Shown in pieces: positions 16,783-28,368 of a stretch of 61,145 bases of DNA (positions are counted from its first letter, which is position 1; every line of letters starts with the position of its first letter). This stretch comes from Verrucomicrobiota bacterium (GTDB lineage Bacteria; Verrucomicrobiota; Verrucomicrobiia; Opitutales; Opitutaceae): assembly GCA_023426435.1 (NCBI GenBank), contig JAFAAS010000189.1:1-61145 (forward strand), read 5' to 3'. The notes beneath the pieces were generated by a model. That model did not search any database. It was not told where the DNA came from and saw only the letters and a list, made by a program, of their open reading frames with translations. A program made the position numbers and the translations under genes.

Positions 16783-18307
16783 AAGCGGTTTGGACGGCGG
16801 CTGCGGGCGCGGGAACGACATCGGCGAGCGCGGCGTTGATGTGAGTCGAAACGGATTTCGGCCAGAAGCCGATGAAGAGAAGCGCGACGAGCAGGATGAG
16901 CGCGGGCGTTTTCTCGGACCAGCGGAGGTCGGTCGGCGGGTGTTGCGTCATCACCGCGGTGAAGGGTTCGGTCGGCTGACCGAAGAAGACATTCGCGGAA
17001 GCTCGAAGACCGTAAATCGCGGAGATGATCACGCCGGCAACCGCGAGCACGGTGACGACCGGCGAGAAAGTCCAAAGGGAAACGAAGATCGCGAGCTCGC
17101 CCCAGAAATTGGCGAAGCCGGGAAGGCCGATGCTGGCGAACGTCGCCGCGACGAAAAACGCCGCGAGGACAGGCGCCTTTTGCGCGAGACCGCCCATCTC
17201 ATCCATCGCGAAGGTATGCGTGCGGTGGTAGATGGAAGTGGAAAGAAGGAAAAGCAACGCGACGGAAAATCCGTGCGCGACCATCATCAACACCACGCCC
17301 CCGACGCCGAGCGCCGTGCCCGCCGCGATACCGAGAAACGCATAACCCATGTGCATCACGGAGCTGTAACCGACCATTTGTTTCAGGTCGCGTTGAGCGA
17401 TGGTGATGAAGCCGACGACGAGGATATTGCCGATGACGGCCAGCCAGGCGAGCGGACCGGACCAGTGGAGGAAACCGGCGGGAAGCAACGGGAGGCCGAT
17501 CTGAATCAGACCGTAGAGGCCGAATTTCTTGAGGACTCCCGCGTGGAGCATCGCGTTCGAACTCGGCGCGGCGCCGTAGCCGAGCGGCGCCCACGTGTGC
17601 AGCGGCCAGAGCGAAACGAGGATGCCGAAGCCGAACATCAGGAGCGCGAAGATGTTGTTCTGCAGCGTGTCGGCGATCGGTTGGGCGGTGAGTGCCGCGC
17701 GCAACGCGATGAGATCGAAAGATTCGGCGCCGCTCTTCACGTAGAGCGCGATCAAACCCGCGAGGGAGATCATCGCGCCAAGCGTGAGATAGATGGTCAT
17801 CTTCATCGCGGCGTAACCGCGGTCGCGTCCGCCCCACACGCCGACCATGATGAAGGTCGGGATCAGCGCGAGTTCGTGGAAGAAGTAGAAAAAGAAGACG
17901 TCGACGCTCGCGAACACGCCCATCAAACCGCCCTGCATGATGAGGAGCAGCATGAGGTAGATCTTGAGTCGCTCGGCCTGCGATTGGATCGCGTAAAGTC
18001 CGGCGGCGAGACCGACGAGGCCGGCCAGGACGAACAGCGGGAGGGAAATGCCGTTGAGGCCGAGTTTCAGCGTGATGCCGTAGGCGTCCAAGCCGGTTGA
18101 ATACGTGCGGAGAAACGCGTAGCCGGATTCCTTCGCGGCGTCGCCGAAGTAAAACCACACATGCAACGCGAGGAGCGCCGGAATCGCGAACGCGACGTAA
18201 GCGAGCTTGATCGACCAGCGCTTCGGCAGGCCGCACGCAATGGCGAGAGCCAGCGCAAGCGGCGCAGCGATCGAGACGAGGAGAGGATCGAAAGGCAGAT
18301 TGCTCAT
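16775..18307 (-). CDS. nuoM: NADH-quinone oxidoreductase subunit M
   Basis: Antiporter-like proton-channel subunit of complex I, 510 residues, about 14 membrane helices. Visible are FFFYFFHELALIPTF (with the conserved glutamate), GVWGG and KQMVGYSSVMHMGYAFLG, which carries the conserved Lys and the helix-8 motif. The frame opens 14 codons earlier inside an inverted repeat, but the ATG at 18307 (MSNLPFDPLL) gives the expected N-terminus. It lies between nuoL and nuoN, and its stop codon is part of the repeat at 16707-16782. Confidence 0.97.
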   Translation of the reverse strand: MSNLPFDPLLVSIAAPLALALAIACGLPKRWSIKLAYVAFAIPALLALHVWFYFGDAAKESGYAFLRTYSTGLDAYGITLKLGLNGISLPLFVLAGLVGLAAGLYAIQSQAERLKIYLMLLLIMQGGLMGVFASVDVFFFYFFHELALIPTFIMVGVWGGRDRGYAAMKMTIYLTLGAMISLAGLIALYVKSGAESFDLIALRAALTAQPIADTLQNNIFALLMFGFGILVSLWPLHTWAPLGYGAAPSSNAMLHAGVLKKFGLYGLIQIGLPLLPAGFLHWSGPLAWLAVIGNILVVGFITIAQRDLKQMVGYSSVMHMGYAFLGIAAGTALGVGGVVLMMVAHGFSVALLFLLSTSIYHRTHTFAMDEMGGLAQKAPVLAAFFVAATFASIGLPGFANFWGELAIFVSLWTFSPVVTVLAVAGVIISAIYGLRASANVFFGQPTEPFTAVMTQHPPTDLRWSEKTPALILLVALLFIGFWPKSVSTHINAALADVVPAPAAAVQTASR

Positions 18308-18330
18308 CGCGAAAATCAGACCGAACAGGA

Positions 18331-18405
18331 TGGCCGCAAAGAGGCGCAAGAAGGCGCAAAAAGGAGTTCCGGGTTCTTGCGCGTCTTTGCGCCTTTTTGC
18401 GGCCA
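18331..18405. repeat. Inverted repeat in the nuoL-nuoM gap
   Basis: The left arm TGGCCGCAAAGAGGCGCAAG... (18331-18363) pairs with ...CTTTGCGCCTTTTTGCGGCCA (18376-18405) across a loop of about 12 bases. This gives a stem near 30 bp with a few mismatches. A single related arm lies at 11391-11426. Confidence 0.8.
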
Positions 18406-18425
18406 GTGAAGATTGCAGCTCATGC

Positions 18426-20297
18426 TCAGAGGACTCCCGTTGCGAACAGCCACAGGGCGACGGCGCCGCCGAGGAACCAGTAAACGTAAACGTTGATCCT
18501 GCCGACGTGCAGCGCGCGCGCGCCGAGGCCGAAGAGGCCGACGATGCCGGCGAAGCCGCGAATGATCAGGCCGGCGAGGAAGATCTGCTCGAGGAAGTTG
18601 AGCAGCATCGCGAAACGCTGCTGCACCTTCGCGACATAGTAATCGTAAGCGGCGTCGAAGCTGTTGCGGAGCGCAACGAGGGCGTTGAAGGCGCCGGGAG
18701 ATTTCTGCTCGAGCGAATCGGTCGCGGCCGGCTTGTAGAGGAAGAGCGCGGCGAGCGCGCCGATCGTCATCACCACGATGCTCGTGACCAGGATGACCGT
18801 GTGCGTGGCGCCATGCGCGACGGGGATCAGCGCGAAGACCCCGGAAAACACCTGCGGGTAAAACGCGGTGTATCCGCCAACGACGGACAAGATCGCGAGC
18901 ACCACGAGCGGCGCGGTGAGCGTGAGACCGCCTTCGTGCGCGTGCTCGGCGTTTTCGCTGCGCGGCGTGCCAAGGAAGGTGATCTTCCAGAGACGAACCA
19001 TGTAGAGCGCGGTGAGAACGGCGACGAATGCGAGGATCGCGAAAACGACGGTGTTCTTCTCGTAGGCGAGGAGCAGAATCGCGTCTTTCGAAAAGAAACC
19101 GGAGAGGAACGGAAAGCCGATGATCGCGGCGACGCCGATCGTGAACGTGACGAACGTCAGCGGCATCTTTTTGGCGAGTCCGCCCATCTTGAAGATGTCC
19201 TGTTCGTGGTGGCAGCCGTGAATGACGGAGCCGGATCCAAGGAACATCAGCGCCTTGAAGAAGGCGTGCGTGGTCAGGTGGAACATCGCGGCGCCCACGC
19301 CCGCGGCGAGGAGCACGGAGTGGCGCGCGCCGTCGGCGTCGTGCGACACGACGAGCGAACCGAGACCGAATGCGGCGACCATGTAACCGAGTTGGGAAAG
19401 CGTGGAGTAAGCGAGGACCTTCTTGATGTCGCTTTGCACGATCGCGCAGAGCGCGGCGTAGAGCGCGGTCACGGTGCCGACCCACATGATCACATTGAGC
19501 GCATCGGGCACCATCAGGGCGTTGATGCGGCACAGCATGTAGATACCGGCGGCGACCATCGTCGCGGCGTGGATGAGCGCGGAAACGGGGGTCGGGCCTT
19601 CCATCGCATCGGGCAACCAGACCTGGAGCGGCATTTGTGCGGACTTGCCGACGGCGCCGCAGAAGAGGAGCAACGGAATCGCGGTGCTGGCGATGGCATT
19701 GCCCTGGGAAAGCTCGGTGAGGTTGACCGTGCCGTTGACCCAGTAGCACATGATGATGCCGAGCAGAAAACCGAAGTCGCCGACGCGGTTGACGATGAAA
19801 GCCTTCTTCGCGGCGGCGCTGGCGGACGGACGGTCATACCAGTGTCCGATCAGTGCGTAGGAGCTGTAACCGACGAGCTCCCAAAATATGAACATCATGA
19901 AAAGATTATCGGCGAGCGTGATGCCGATCATCGAAAACATGAAGATCGAGAGTCCGCCAAAGTAGCGGGCTTTCGACGGATCGTCGCGCAGGTAACCGAG
20001 CGAGAAGACGTGCACGCACAGGCCCACGATGCCGACGATCACGAGCATCAGCGCGGCGAGATCGTCGAACTTGATGCCGAGCGAGAGCGAGAATTCGCCG
20101 AGGCGCAGCCACTCGAGCGCGATCTCAAAACGCTCGTTGCTCAGCGCGAGATGGATCGAAAACGCGGCAACGACGACCGCGGCGATCACGGAAACCGTGG
20201 CGGCGATATTATGCGCGCGGCGCAGGAAAAGCGCGATGAGCGCAGCCGAGGCGAGCGGCAGCAGGAGAGCGATGATGGCGTGCTGGAGCATCGTCAT
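18426..20297 (-). CDS. nuoL: NADH-quinone oxidoreductase subunit L
   Basis: Largest antiporter-like subunit of complex I, 623 residues. It has the N-terminal proton_antipo_N-type region, the core WLPDAMEGPTPVSALIHAAT (NuoL signature with conserved Pro, Lys-equivalent and His), VLAYSTLSQLGYMVAAFG, and a long C-terminal extension that forms the lateral amphipathic helix along the membrane arm. Two neighbouring starts are possible (20297 and 20291). An upstream frame extension runs through a palindromic repeat and is rejected. It follows nuoK after a 123-base gap filled with repeats. Confidence 0.97.
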   Translation of the reverse strand: MTMLQHAIIALLLPLASAALIALFLRRAHNIAATVSVIAAVVVAAFSIHLALSNERFEIALEWLRLGEFSLSLGIKFDDLAALMLVIVGIVGLCVHVFSLGYLRDDPSKARYFGGLSIFMFSMIGITLADNLFMMFIFWELVGYSSYALIGHWYDRPSASAAAKKAFIVNRVGDFGFLLGIIMCYWVNGTVNLTELSQGNAIASTAIPLLLFCGAVGKSAQMPLQVWLPDAMEGPTPVSALIHAATMVAAGIYMLCRINALMVPDALNVIMWVGTVTALYAALCAIVQSDIKKVLAYSTLSQLGYMVAAFGLGSLVVSHDADGARHSVLLAAGVGAAMFHLTTHAFFKALMFLGSGSVIHGCHHEQDIFKMGGLAKKMPLTFVTFTIGVAAIIGFPFLSGFFSKDAILLLAYEKNTVVFAILAFVAVLTALYMVRLWKITFLGTPRSENAEHAHEGGLTLTAPLVVLAILSVVGGYTAFYPQVFSGVFALIPVAHGATHTVILVTSIVVMTIGALAALFLYKPAATDSLEQKSPGAFNALVALRNSFDAAYDYYVAKVQQRFAMLLNFLEQIFLAGLIIRGFAGIVGLFGLGARALHVGRINVYVYWFLGGAVALWLFATGVL

Positions 20298-20311
20298 GGC
20301 TGGAAACCGAA

Positions 20312-20387
20312 GGTGGAGCCCGACGTCCTCGTCGGGCTGGTGCACATGCGCGGGGAAACACGCCCGACGAGGACGTCGGGCTCCACC
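20312..20387. repeat. Paired palindromic repeat, GGTGGA-CCCGACG family, copy 2 (nuoK-nuoL gap)
   Basis: GGTGGAGCCCGACGTCCTCG starts the left unit and the right unit is its reverse complement ending GGGCTCCACC, with about 24 bases between them. Directly after it (20389-20417) lies a run of TCCGTGTTTATCCGTGTTCA-type direct repeats. Confidence 0.85.
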
Positions 20388-20420
20388 CTCAATCCGTGTT
20401 TATCCGTGTTCATCCGTGGT

Positions 20421-20729
20421 TCAGTTCTTCAGCGTGTTGAGCTGATCGACTTCGATCGTCTGGCGCTTGCGGAAGAGCGCCACGATGATGGCGAGGCCGA
20501 CGGCGACTTCGGCGGCGGCCACCGTGAGAATGAAAAACACGAAGACGTTGCCGTCGTTGGTGCCGTTGAAACGCGAGAACGCGACGAGCGCGAGGGTGGA
20601 GGCGACGAGCATGAGCTCGAGGCCCATGAAGATCACGAGCGTGTTGCGCCGGATGAGCACGCCGAGGAAACCGATCGCGAAGAGCAGCGCGCTGAGCACG
20701 AGGTAAGTGTGGAGCGAAGCGGCGATCAT
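20421..20729 (-). CDS. nuoK: NADH-quinone oxidoreductase subunit K
   Basis: Small membrane subunit of complex I, 102 residues, three transmembrane helices as in all NuoK. The segment IFMGLELMLVASTLALVAF holds the conserved membrane glutamate of helix 2 used in proton transfer, and a second acidic residue follows in AAAEVAVGLAIIVALF. Its ATG overlaps the nuoJ stop by four bases (ATGA at 20726-20729), indicating coupled translation. Confidence 0.97.
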   Translation of the reverse strand: MIAASLHTYLVLSALLFAIGFLGVLIRRNTLVIFMGLELMLVASTLALVAFSRFNGTNDGNVFVFFILTVAAAEVAVGLAIIVALFRKRQTIEVDQLNTLKN

Positions 20730-21241
20730 CGGGCGGCCTCCGTGGTCTCGAACCGTTTGCTGAGAACGATCACGCCGAGCATGGCGATGAGGAGCAGGAA
20801 GCCCATGATCTGCACCGGCAGCAGATACGTCGTGAAAAGTTGATACGCGTAACCCTTGAGCGAGGCGCCGACGGGTTCGGCCGCAATGGTCGCAGCGGTG
20901 GTGAGCTCAGGCTGTTTGTAGAAGGTGAGGACGCCGACGGCGAGGAGAGCGGCAGCGATGGTGCCGGCGATCACCGTCACGCGCGGGAAGCGGCGGGCGG
21001 CGGCCTCCTTCACATTCAGCAGCATGATGATGAAGAGAAAGAGCGCGGCGACGGCGCCGGCGTAAACCAGGATGAGCACGAACGCGAGGAGGTAGGCTTC
21101 GAGCATCACGAACAAGCCGGCGACACCGACGAGCGAGAGCATGAAGCACATCGCGGCGTTGACGGCGTTCTTGTTCAGCACCGTGCCCACGGCGGCGATG
21201 ACCGTGAGGAGCGCGAAGATATTGAACATCAAGGTAGCCAT
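20726..21241 (-). CDS. nuoJ: NADH-quinone oxidoreductase subunit J
   Basis: Membrane subunit of complex I, 171 residues, five hydrophobic segments. The stretch LILVYAGAVAALFLFIIMLL is the conserved NuoJ helix-3 region, where the pi-bulge near the Tyr-Ala-Gly links quinone reduction to proton pumping. It overlaps nuoK by four bases. The 56-base gap before it carries a short run of TTTCAGC-type direct repeats. Confidence 0.97.
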   Translation of the reverse strand: MATLMFNIFALLTVIAAVGTVLNKNAVNAAMCFMLSLVGVAGLFVMLEAYLLAFVLILVYAGAVAALFLFIIMLLNVKEAAARRFPRVTVIAGTIAAALLAVGVLTFYKQPELTTAATIAAEPVGASLKGYAYQLFTTYLLPVQIMGFLLLIAMLGVIVLSKRFETTEAAR

Positions 21242-21258
21242 GGCGGAAGCGAAACGAT

Positions 21259-21297
21259 GGTTTCAGCTTTTCAGCATTTCAGTGTTTCAGCTTTTCC
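21259..21297. repeat. Short direct-repeat run in the nuoI-nuoJ gap
   Basis: The sequence repeats TTTCAGC-type words four times (GGTTTCAGCTTTTCAGCATT, then TCAGTGTTTCAGC). It is the only internal nuo gap with direct rather than clear inverted repeats. Confidence 0.5.
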
Positions 21298-21846
21298 TCA
21301 GTGGTGGTGCTGCGCGGAGGCGGCCTGTTCGGCGGCTTTCTTTTTGTCCCACTTGAAATGCTGATCGGGCAGCGTGCCGCCGAGTTCGTAGAGGCGCTGC
21401 TTGTTGTTCACCATCTCGGCGCGCGTGTATCCAGTCATCGTATACTGCTGCTGCAGGAAGATCGCCTCCTCGGGGCAGACTTCCTGGCACATGCCGCAGT
21501 AGATGCAGCGCAGCATGTCGATCTCGAACTCGCGTGGCGCCTTTTCGACGTGGGACGTCGGCGCGGCCGGATCGATCTCGCCCGGCGTGATGCGGATGGC
21601 TTTCGGCGGGCAGACGAATTCGCAGAGCTGACAGGAGACGCATTTCTCGCGTCCGTTCGGATCCTTCACCAGCGTCGGCACGCCGCGATAGCCGGACGGA
21701 ATCTCCGGGCGCTGCTCGGGATACTCGAGCGTCTGCTTCTTGCGGACGAGGTGCTTGAACGTGGTTTTCAGGCCGGCCGCGATCTGCGGCAGGTAGGTGC
21801 GCTCGGCGAAGGTGAGCGGTTTGCGTTCGAGAGGGACGACGGCCAT
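21298..21846 (-). CDS. nuoI: NADH-quinone oxidoreductase subunit I
   Basis: Peripheral-arm subunit of complex I, 182 residues. It carries two 4Fe-4S clusters, N6a and N6b, on two ferredoxin-like motifs: C69, C72, C75, C79 and C114, C117, C120, C124, with the usual proline after each fourth cysteine. An N-terminal amphipathic region anchors it near the membrane. The C-terminus ends in a short histidine run. It lies between nuoH and nuoJ. Confidence 0.97.
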   Translation of the reverse strand: MAVVPLERKPLTFAERTYLPQIAAGLKTTFKHLVRKKQTLEYPEQRPEIPSGYRGVPTLVKDPNGREKCVSCQLCEFVCPPKAIRITPGEIDPAAPTSHVEKAPREFEIDMLRCIYCGMCQEVCPEEAIFLQQQYTMTGYTRAEMVNNKQRLYELGGTLPDQHFKWDKKKAAEQAASAQHHH

Positions 21847-21869
21847 GAGCGGAAAGAGGGTTGGATCAG

Positions 21870-21947
21870 CCCGCGAAACACGCGAACAGCCGCGAAAAAG
21901 GAGCGAAGCTGTTGGAGAATTTGGCGTTCATTGGCGTGTTTCGCGGG
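21870..21947. repeat. Inverted repeat in the nuoH-nuoI gap
   Basis: CCCGCGAAACACGCGAA (21870-21886) pairs with TTGGCGTGTTTCGCGGG (21931-21947). It is the same family as 16707-16782, and a third partial arm (CAGCCGCGAAAAAGG) lies between the arms. Confidence 0.8.
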
Positions 21948-21950
21948 CGG

Positions 21951-23102
21951 TTATTTCTGAATGAACGCGATCGCGATCGCGTAGAAGAGGAGGTTGGCGA
22001 TGGAGAGCGGCAGGAGTTTCTGCCAGCCGAGCTTCATCACTTGGTCGTAGCGGAAACGCGGAACCGTCCAGCGCACCCACATGAAGAAGAAGATCATCGC
22101 GAGAACCTTGAAGAGGAAGATCGCGATCGAGAGGAGACCGGTGAGCACCGGGCTGTCGGTGATGCCGAGGAGATTGGTGAACGAGACGAGCGGAACCCAT
22201 GGAAGCGGATTCCAGCCACCGCAGAAGAGGAGGATGAACACGGCGGAGCCGACGATCATGTGCGAGTATTCCGCGACGAAGAAGAGGCCCCACTTGAACG
22301 CGCCGTATTCGGTGTGGAAGCTGCCGACGAGGTCGGCTTCCGATTCAACCGTGTCGAACGGCTGGCGGTTGGTCTCGGCGAAGAGCGCGGTCAGAAAGAT
22401 GAACGCCGAGATCGGCATGATGAAGAGAAACCACATGCCGCCCAAGAAACCGGGCTGGCTCTGGAATTCGACGATCCGACCGAAACCAAGCGTGGCGGCC
22501 TGGCCGGGGGCGTTGATCCAGAGAAAAACCGGCAGCACCGAAAGCGTCATCGACAGCTCGTAGGAGATGAGCTGGGCCGTCGCGCGCACGGATCCAAGAA
22601 ATGGATACTTCGAATTCGAGGCCCAGCCGGCGAGAATCAGCGAGTAAACGCTGAGCGAGCTGACGGCGAAAACGGCGAGGATGCCGACGTCGATCGGCGC
22701 GAGTCCGAGCGGAATCATGCGACCGAGCGCGTCGAAATAGGCGCCGAACGGAACGACGGTGACAGTCGTCAGCGCCGGGACCATGGCGAGCAGCGGAGCC
22801 GCGATGAAGTAGAACTTGTTTACGTGATCCGGCGTGGAGTCTTCCTTGAAGAGCATTTTGCCGCCGTCGGCCATCACGTGGAAGATGCCGAGGCGTTGGA
22901 GGAAGCGGCCGATAAACGGAATCCACGCGACCCATGGCACGACGGCGCGGTTCGGGCCGGGGCGGTCTTGAACCCACGCCGCGACTTTGCGTTCGGCCAT
23001 CGAGCAGGCGCCGGCGATCGGGAAGATCACGAGGATGACCGCAAGGCCTTTGAGGAAGCCTTGGACGATGGTCGGCAGGTTGAAGTAGAGGTCAGCCAGC
23101 AT
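21951..23102 (-). CDS. nuoH: NADH-quinone oxidoreductase subunit H
   Basis: Membrane subunit that docks the peripheral arm and forms much of the quinone chamber, 383 residues, eight or nine helices. Visible are ERKVAAWVQDRPGPNRA (family signature, with the region facing NuoD), FALYSLILAGWASNSKYPFLG-like and the acidic loop LTALFAETNRQPFDTVESEADLVGSFHTEYG (quoted here in two parts only for orientation: AETNRQPFD and ESEADLVGSFHTEY). It follows nuoG after a gap filled with a palindromic repeat. Confidence 0.97.
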   Translation of the reverse strand: MLADLYFNLPTIVQGFLKGLAVILVIFPIAGACSMAERKVAAWVQDRPGPNRAVVPWVAWIPFIGRFLQRLGIFHVMADGGKMLFKEDSTPDHVNKFYFIAAPLLAMVPALTTVTVVPFGAYFDALGRMIPLGLAPIDVGILAVFAVSSLSVYSLILAGWASNSKYPFLGSVRATAQLISYELSMTLSVLPVFLWINAPGQAATLGFGRIVEFQSQPGFLGGMWFLFIMPISAFIFLTALFAETNRQPFDTVESEADLVGSFHTEYGAFKWGLFFVAEYSHMIVGSAVFILLFCGGWNPLPWVPLVSFTNLLGITDSPVLTGLLSIAIFLFKVLAMIFFFMWVRWTVPRFRYDQVMKLGWQKLLPLSIANLLFYAIAIAFIQK

Positions 23103-23109
23103 GGCGAGA

Positions 23110-23186
23110 GGTGGAACCCGACGTCTTCGTCGGGTTGAAAGACGGGCACACGGCGCACAAGCCCGACGAGGACGTCGGGCTCCACC
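23110..23186. repeat. Paired palindromic repeat, GGTGGA-CCCGACG family, copy 3 (nuoG-nuoH gap)
   Basis: The left unit begins GGTGGAACCCGACGTCTTCG and the right unit ends GACGTCGGGCTCCACC, separated by about 26 bases. It occupies most of the 108-base gap. Confidence 0.85.
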
Positions 23187-23210
23187 GCGAAGATCTATGT
23201 ATCAGAAAAC

Positions 23211-24962
23211 TCATGTCGTGGTGCCGGCGGGCGGACGCGGCGGCGGGACGGCGTTTTCGGCGGGCGGCTGGGGCGCGGCCGGTTTGTAGTGCAGCGTCTC
23301 GCCTTCAACGAAAGGCAGCCCGGCGTAAGGCGTCGGATCGAGGAGCAGTCCGGTCTCGGGGATGTTGCCGAACGACATCGTGCCGAGCGCGGGGACTTCG
23401 GCGGCGAGGAGTTTCCAGAGACCGTTGATGTCGGTCGCAACCGCCGTGGTGTTCGTCGCGGCGGCGAGCAGCTTCGCGAGAACAACGAGATCGTCGTGCG
23501 TGCCCGCGGGACCGGGGACCGCCTTCTGGAACTTTTGAATCCGGAACTGCTGGTTAACGAACGTGCCGTTCTTTTCGAAAACCGTGAGCGTCGGGATCAC
23601 GACGCGAGCGATCGAGGACGTAGGATTGGCGTGCGTGCCGAGATAAACGACGGCGACCTTCGCGAGTTGCTCCGCGGTGAGGCCGGCGGCGATGAGATCC
23701 TCGTTGAGCGTGACGACGACTTTGACTTTGCCGGCATCGATGGCGCTCGCGAGCGCAGTGAGTTTCGCCGTCGGCAACTCCTGAATGAGACCCGTGACGA
23801 GAGCGCCGCGGACGTTCGGGTTGCGATCGGCGGAAATGAGGAGGCCGTCGCCCTCTCCCACCCGGCTCACGAGATGCGTCGAGGCGTCGAGCGCCGTCGC
23901 GAGTTTCTTCGTGAGGAATTGTTCTTCAACGGAACTGCGGCCGGAGCCGACGATGGCGATCGCGCGGGCATCGGCTTTGAAAAGTTCGACGGCCGCGTTG
24001 ATGGTCATGTCGATCGTGCTGTCGGTGCCGTTGACTTTCGCGATCGTGAGACGGTCCGGCGATTGGACTTGTTTGTAGAGGATGCGACCGCTGTCGGCCA
24101 TCCACTCGTCGTTCACCTCGAAATTGCGGCGCGGCGTGATGCGGTAAATGACGCCCTCGCGCGACCAGATCACTGTATTCGCGCCGACACTACTTTCGGT
24201 ATCGATGCTGTTCGTCTGCTTGAGGAACCAGACGCGCATCTTGAAGCGGAAATCCGTCGAAGTGAGCGCGCCGACGGGGCAGAGATCGACGGTGTTGAGC
24301 GAGTAGTTGTTCGTCAGCTGCTTGCCGGGGAAGCAGGTGAGCGTCGAATAGCTGCCGCGATCGATGAAGCCGAGGACGTCGTCCTTGGCGACCTCCTTGC
24401 AGAAGCGGATGCAACGCGAGCAGAGGATGCAGCGTTCGTCGTCGAGCGTGACGCGCGGGCCGAGCTGCGTGCGCTTCGGCTTCACGTTCTTCGGCTCGAT
24501 GTAACGCGAGTAGCCGCGGCCGTAACCGGTGGCCTGCTCCTGCAGTTTGCATTCGCCGGCTTGGTCGCAAATCGGGCAGTCGAGCGGGTGATTGATGAGG
24601 AGAAACTCCATCACGCCCTCGCGGCAGTCCTTCACGAGCTGCGACGTGGTGCGAATGTGCAGGCCCGGCGTGGCGTTCGTGCCGCAACCGATTTGGGGGC
24701 GCGGCATCCAGTTGATCTTCTGCTTGCCGGTGGTGGGATCGATGATCGGAGCCTTCGTCGCGGGATCGACGGCGGGCAGGCCCATTTCGATGAGGCACAT
24801 GCGGCAATTGCCCACGATCGAAAGCTTCGGGTGGTAGCAATAGTGCGGCACGTCGACACCGACGAGACGCGCGGCCTCGATGACGTTCGTGCCTTTCGGC
24901 ACGGCGACTTCCTTGCCGTCGATGTTGACGGTGACGAGGTCGGGTTTGGGCGAAGCGATCAT
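23211..24962 (-). CDS. nuoG: NADH-quinone oxidoreductase subunit G (short form)
   Basis: Iron-sulfur subunit of the complex I electron-input module, 583 residues. The first 230 residues are well conserved. They hold a 2Fe-2S domain (HYCYHPKL, then NCRMC), the His-Cys cluster region (HPLDCPICDQAGEC) and a two-cluster region (ERCILCSRCIRFC, later DLCPVGAL). The remaining molybdopterin-oxidoreductase-like part is short compared with the 680-900 residues of many NuoG proteins, and it ends in a Pro/Ala-rich tail (about the last 25 residues). All electron-transfer cysteines needed for the N1b, N4 and N5 clusters appear present. Confidence 0.95.
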   Translation of the reverse strand: MIASPKPDLVTVNIDGKEVAVPKGTNVIEAARLVGVDVPHYCYHPKLSIVGNCRMCLIEMGLPAVDPATKAPIIDPTTGKQKINWMPRPQIGCGTNATPGLHIRTTSQLVKDCREGVMEFLLINHPLDCPICDQAGECKLQEQATGYGRGYSRYIEPKNVKPKRTQLGPRVTLDDERCILCSRCIRFCKEVAKDDVLGFIDRGSYSTLTCFPGKQLTNNYSLNTVDLCPVGALTSTDFRFKMRVWFLKQTNSIDTESSVGANTVIWSREGVIYRITPRRNFEVNDEWMADSGRILYKQVQSPDRLTIAKVNGTDSTIDMTINAAVELFKADARAIAIVGSGRSSVEEQFLTKKLATALDASTHLVSRVGEGDGLLISADRNPNVRGALVTGLIQELPTAKLTALASAIDAGKVKVVVTLNEDLIAAGLTAEQLAKVAVVYLGTHANPTSSIARVVIPTLTVFEKNGTFVNQQFRIQKFQKAVPGPAGTHDDLVVLAKLLAAATNTTAVATDINGLWKLLAAEVPALGTMSFGNIPETGLLLDPTPYAGLPFVEGETLHYKPAAPQPPAENAVPPPRPPAGTTT

Positions 24963-24975
24963 TTCGGAAATGCCT

Positions 24976-25078
24976 TTAACAGAAGATAACGAAGGGAACG
25001 AAGAGTCGGTCGTGTAGGAACAGTTTTGGTGCAGTGCGGCTTTGGAGCCTTTGTTCTCTTCGTTTCCTTCTGTTCAAA
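24976..25078. repeat. Inverted repeat in the nuoF-nuoG gap
   Basis: TTAACAGAAGATAACGAAGG and following bases (24976-25005) pair with TTCTCTTCGTTTCCTTCTGT plus TCAAA (25054-25078), with about 48 bases between. It fills nearly the whole 117-base gap. Confidence 0.75.
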
Positions 25079-25079
25079 C

Positions 25080-26441
<1,362 letters not shown>

Positions 26442-26459
26442 GTAGCGGAAACAGATCGT

Positions 26460-26948
26460 TCAGCCGCGTTTCGCGGCTTCGGTTTTGATTTGGTCGCTGA
26501 GCTGCTTCGCTTTCGCGGTGTCGACGTTTTCGTGAAGGTCGTCGTCGATCAGGACGACGGGCGCGGTGCCGCAGCTCGCGAGGCATTCGACGAATTCGAC
26601 CGTGACCTCGCCGTCGGGCGAGATCTCGCCGACCTTCGTGTTGAATTGTTTCTCGAATTCCTCGCAGGTTTTGTAACCGCCGCGCAGCGCGCAGGAGAGC
26701 GTGCGGCAGACTTTGATGTGACGGCGGCCGATCGGCTTCTGCCGGAACATCGGGTAAAACGTCACGACGTCATAGACGTTGATCGGTTGAATCTCGAGCT
26801 TCGCCGCGACCCATTCGAAGGTCTCGGGCGGGATGTAGCCGATGTCCTCCTGAATCAGGTGCAGCAACGGCAACGTCGCGCTGCGCTTCACGGGGTAATG
26901 CGTGATGACCTCGTCGATCCGCTGGAGGGTTTCTGGTTTGAGATTCAT
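26460..26948 (-). CDS. nuoE: NADH-quinone oxidoreductase subunit E
   Basis: Thioredoxin-fold 2Fe-2S subunit (cluster N1a), 162 residues. The four ligands are C81, C86 (C-x4-C) and C122, C126 (C-x3-C, in ECLASCGTAP). The N-terminal helical part (LLHLIQEDIGYIPPE, VYDVVTFYPMF) is characteristic. It works with NuoF and NuoG in the NADH-input module, and directly precedes nuoF. Confidence 0.97.
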   Translation of the reverse strand: MNLKPETLQRIDEVITHYPVKRSATLPLLHLIQEDIGYIPPETFEWVAAKLEIQPINVYDVVTFYPMFRQKPIGRRHIKVCRTLSCALRGGYKTCEEFEKQFNTKVGEISPDGEVTVEFVECLASCGTAPVVLIDDDLHENVDTAKAKQLSDQIKTEAAKRG

Positions 26949-26961
26949 TGCTGGCGCAAAA

Positions 26962-27065
26962 AGTAGCGAGTAGCGGGTAGCGAGCAGCGAGTAGCTCGCC
27001 GGCGCAGCTCGGAGGTGTTTCGAAAAGTTCTCATGCTCACTACTCGCTACTCGATACTCGCTACT
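26962..27065. repeat. Inverted repeat in the nuoD-nuoE gap
   Basis: AGTAGCGAGTAGCGGGTAGC and following bases (26962-26994) pair with ACTACTCGCTACTCGATACT and following bases (27039-27065). Each arm is itself a set of seven-base GTAGCGA units. It fills the 121-base gap. Confidence 0.8.
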
Positions 27066-27069
27066 GTTT

Positions 27070-28364
<1,295 letters not shown>

Positions 28365-28368
<4 letters not shown>

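Noticed and set aside
15134..18100. A plus-strand frame of 988 codons opposite nuoN and nuoM
   Set aside because: Extremely rich in Arg, Glu, Asp and His with no domain; it is the mirror of membrane-protein codons on the real strand. The similar 878-codon frame at 18207-20843 is rejected for the same reason.
26962..27065. Repeated GTAGCGA units resembling a CRISPR or microsatellite
   Set aside because: Units are seven bases without spacers and are arranged as two inverted arms; no cas genes are nearby.
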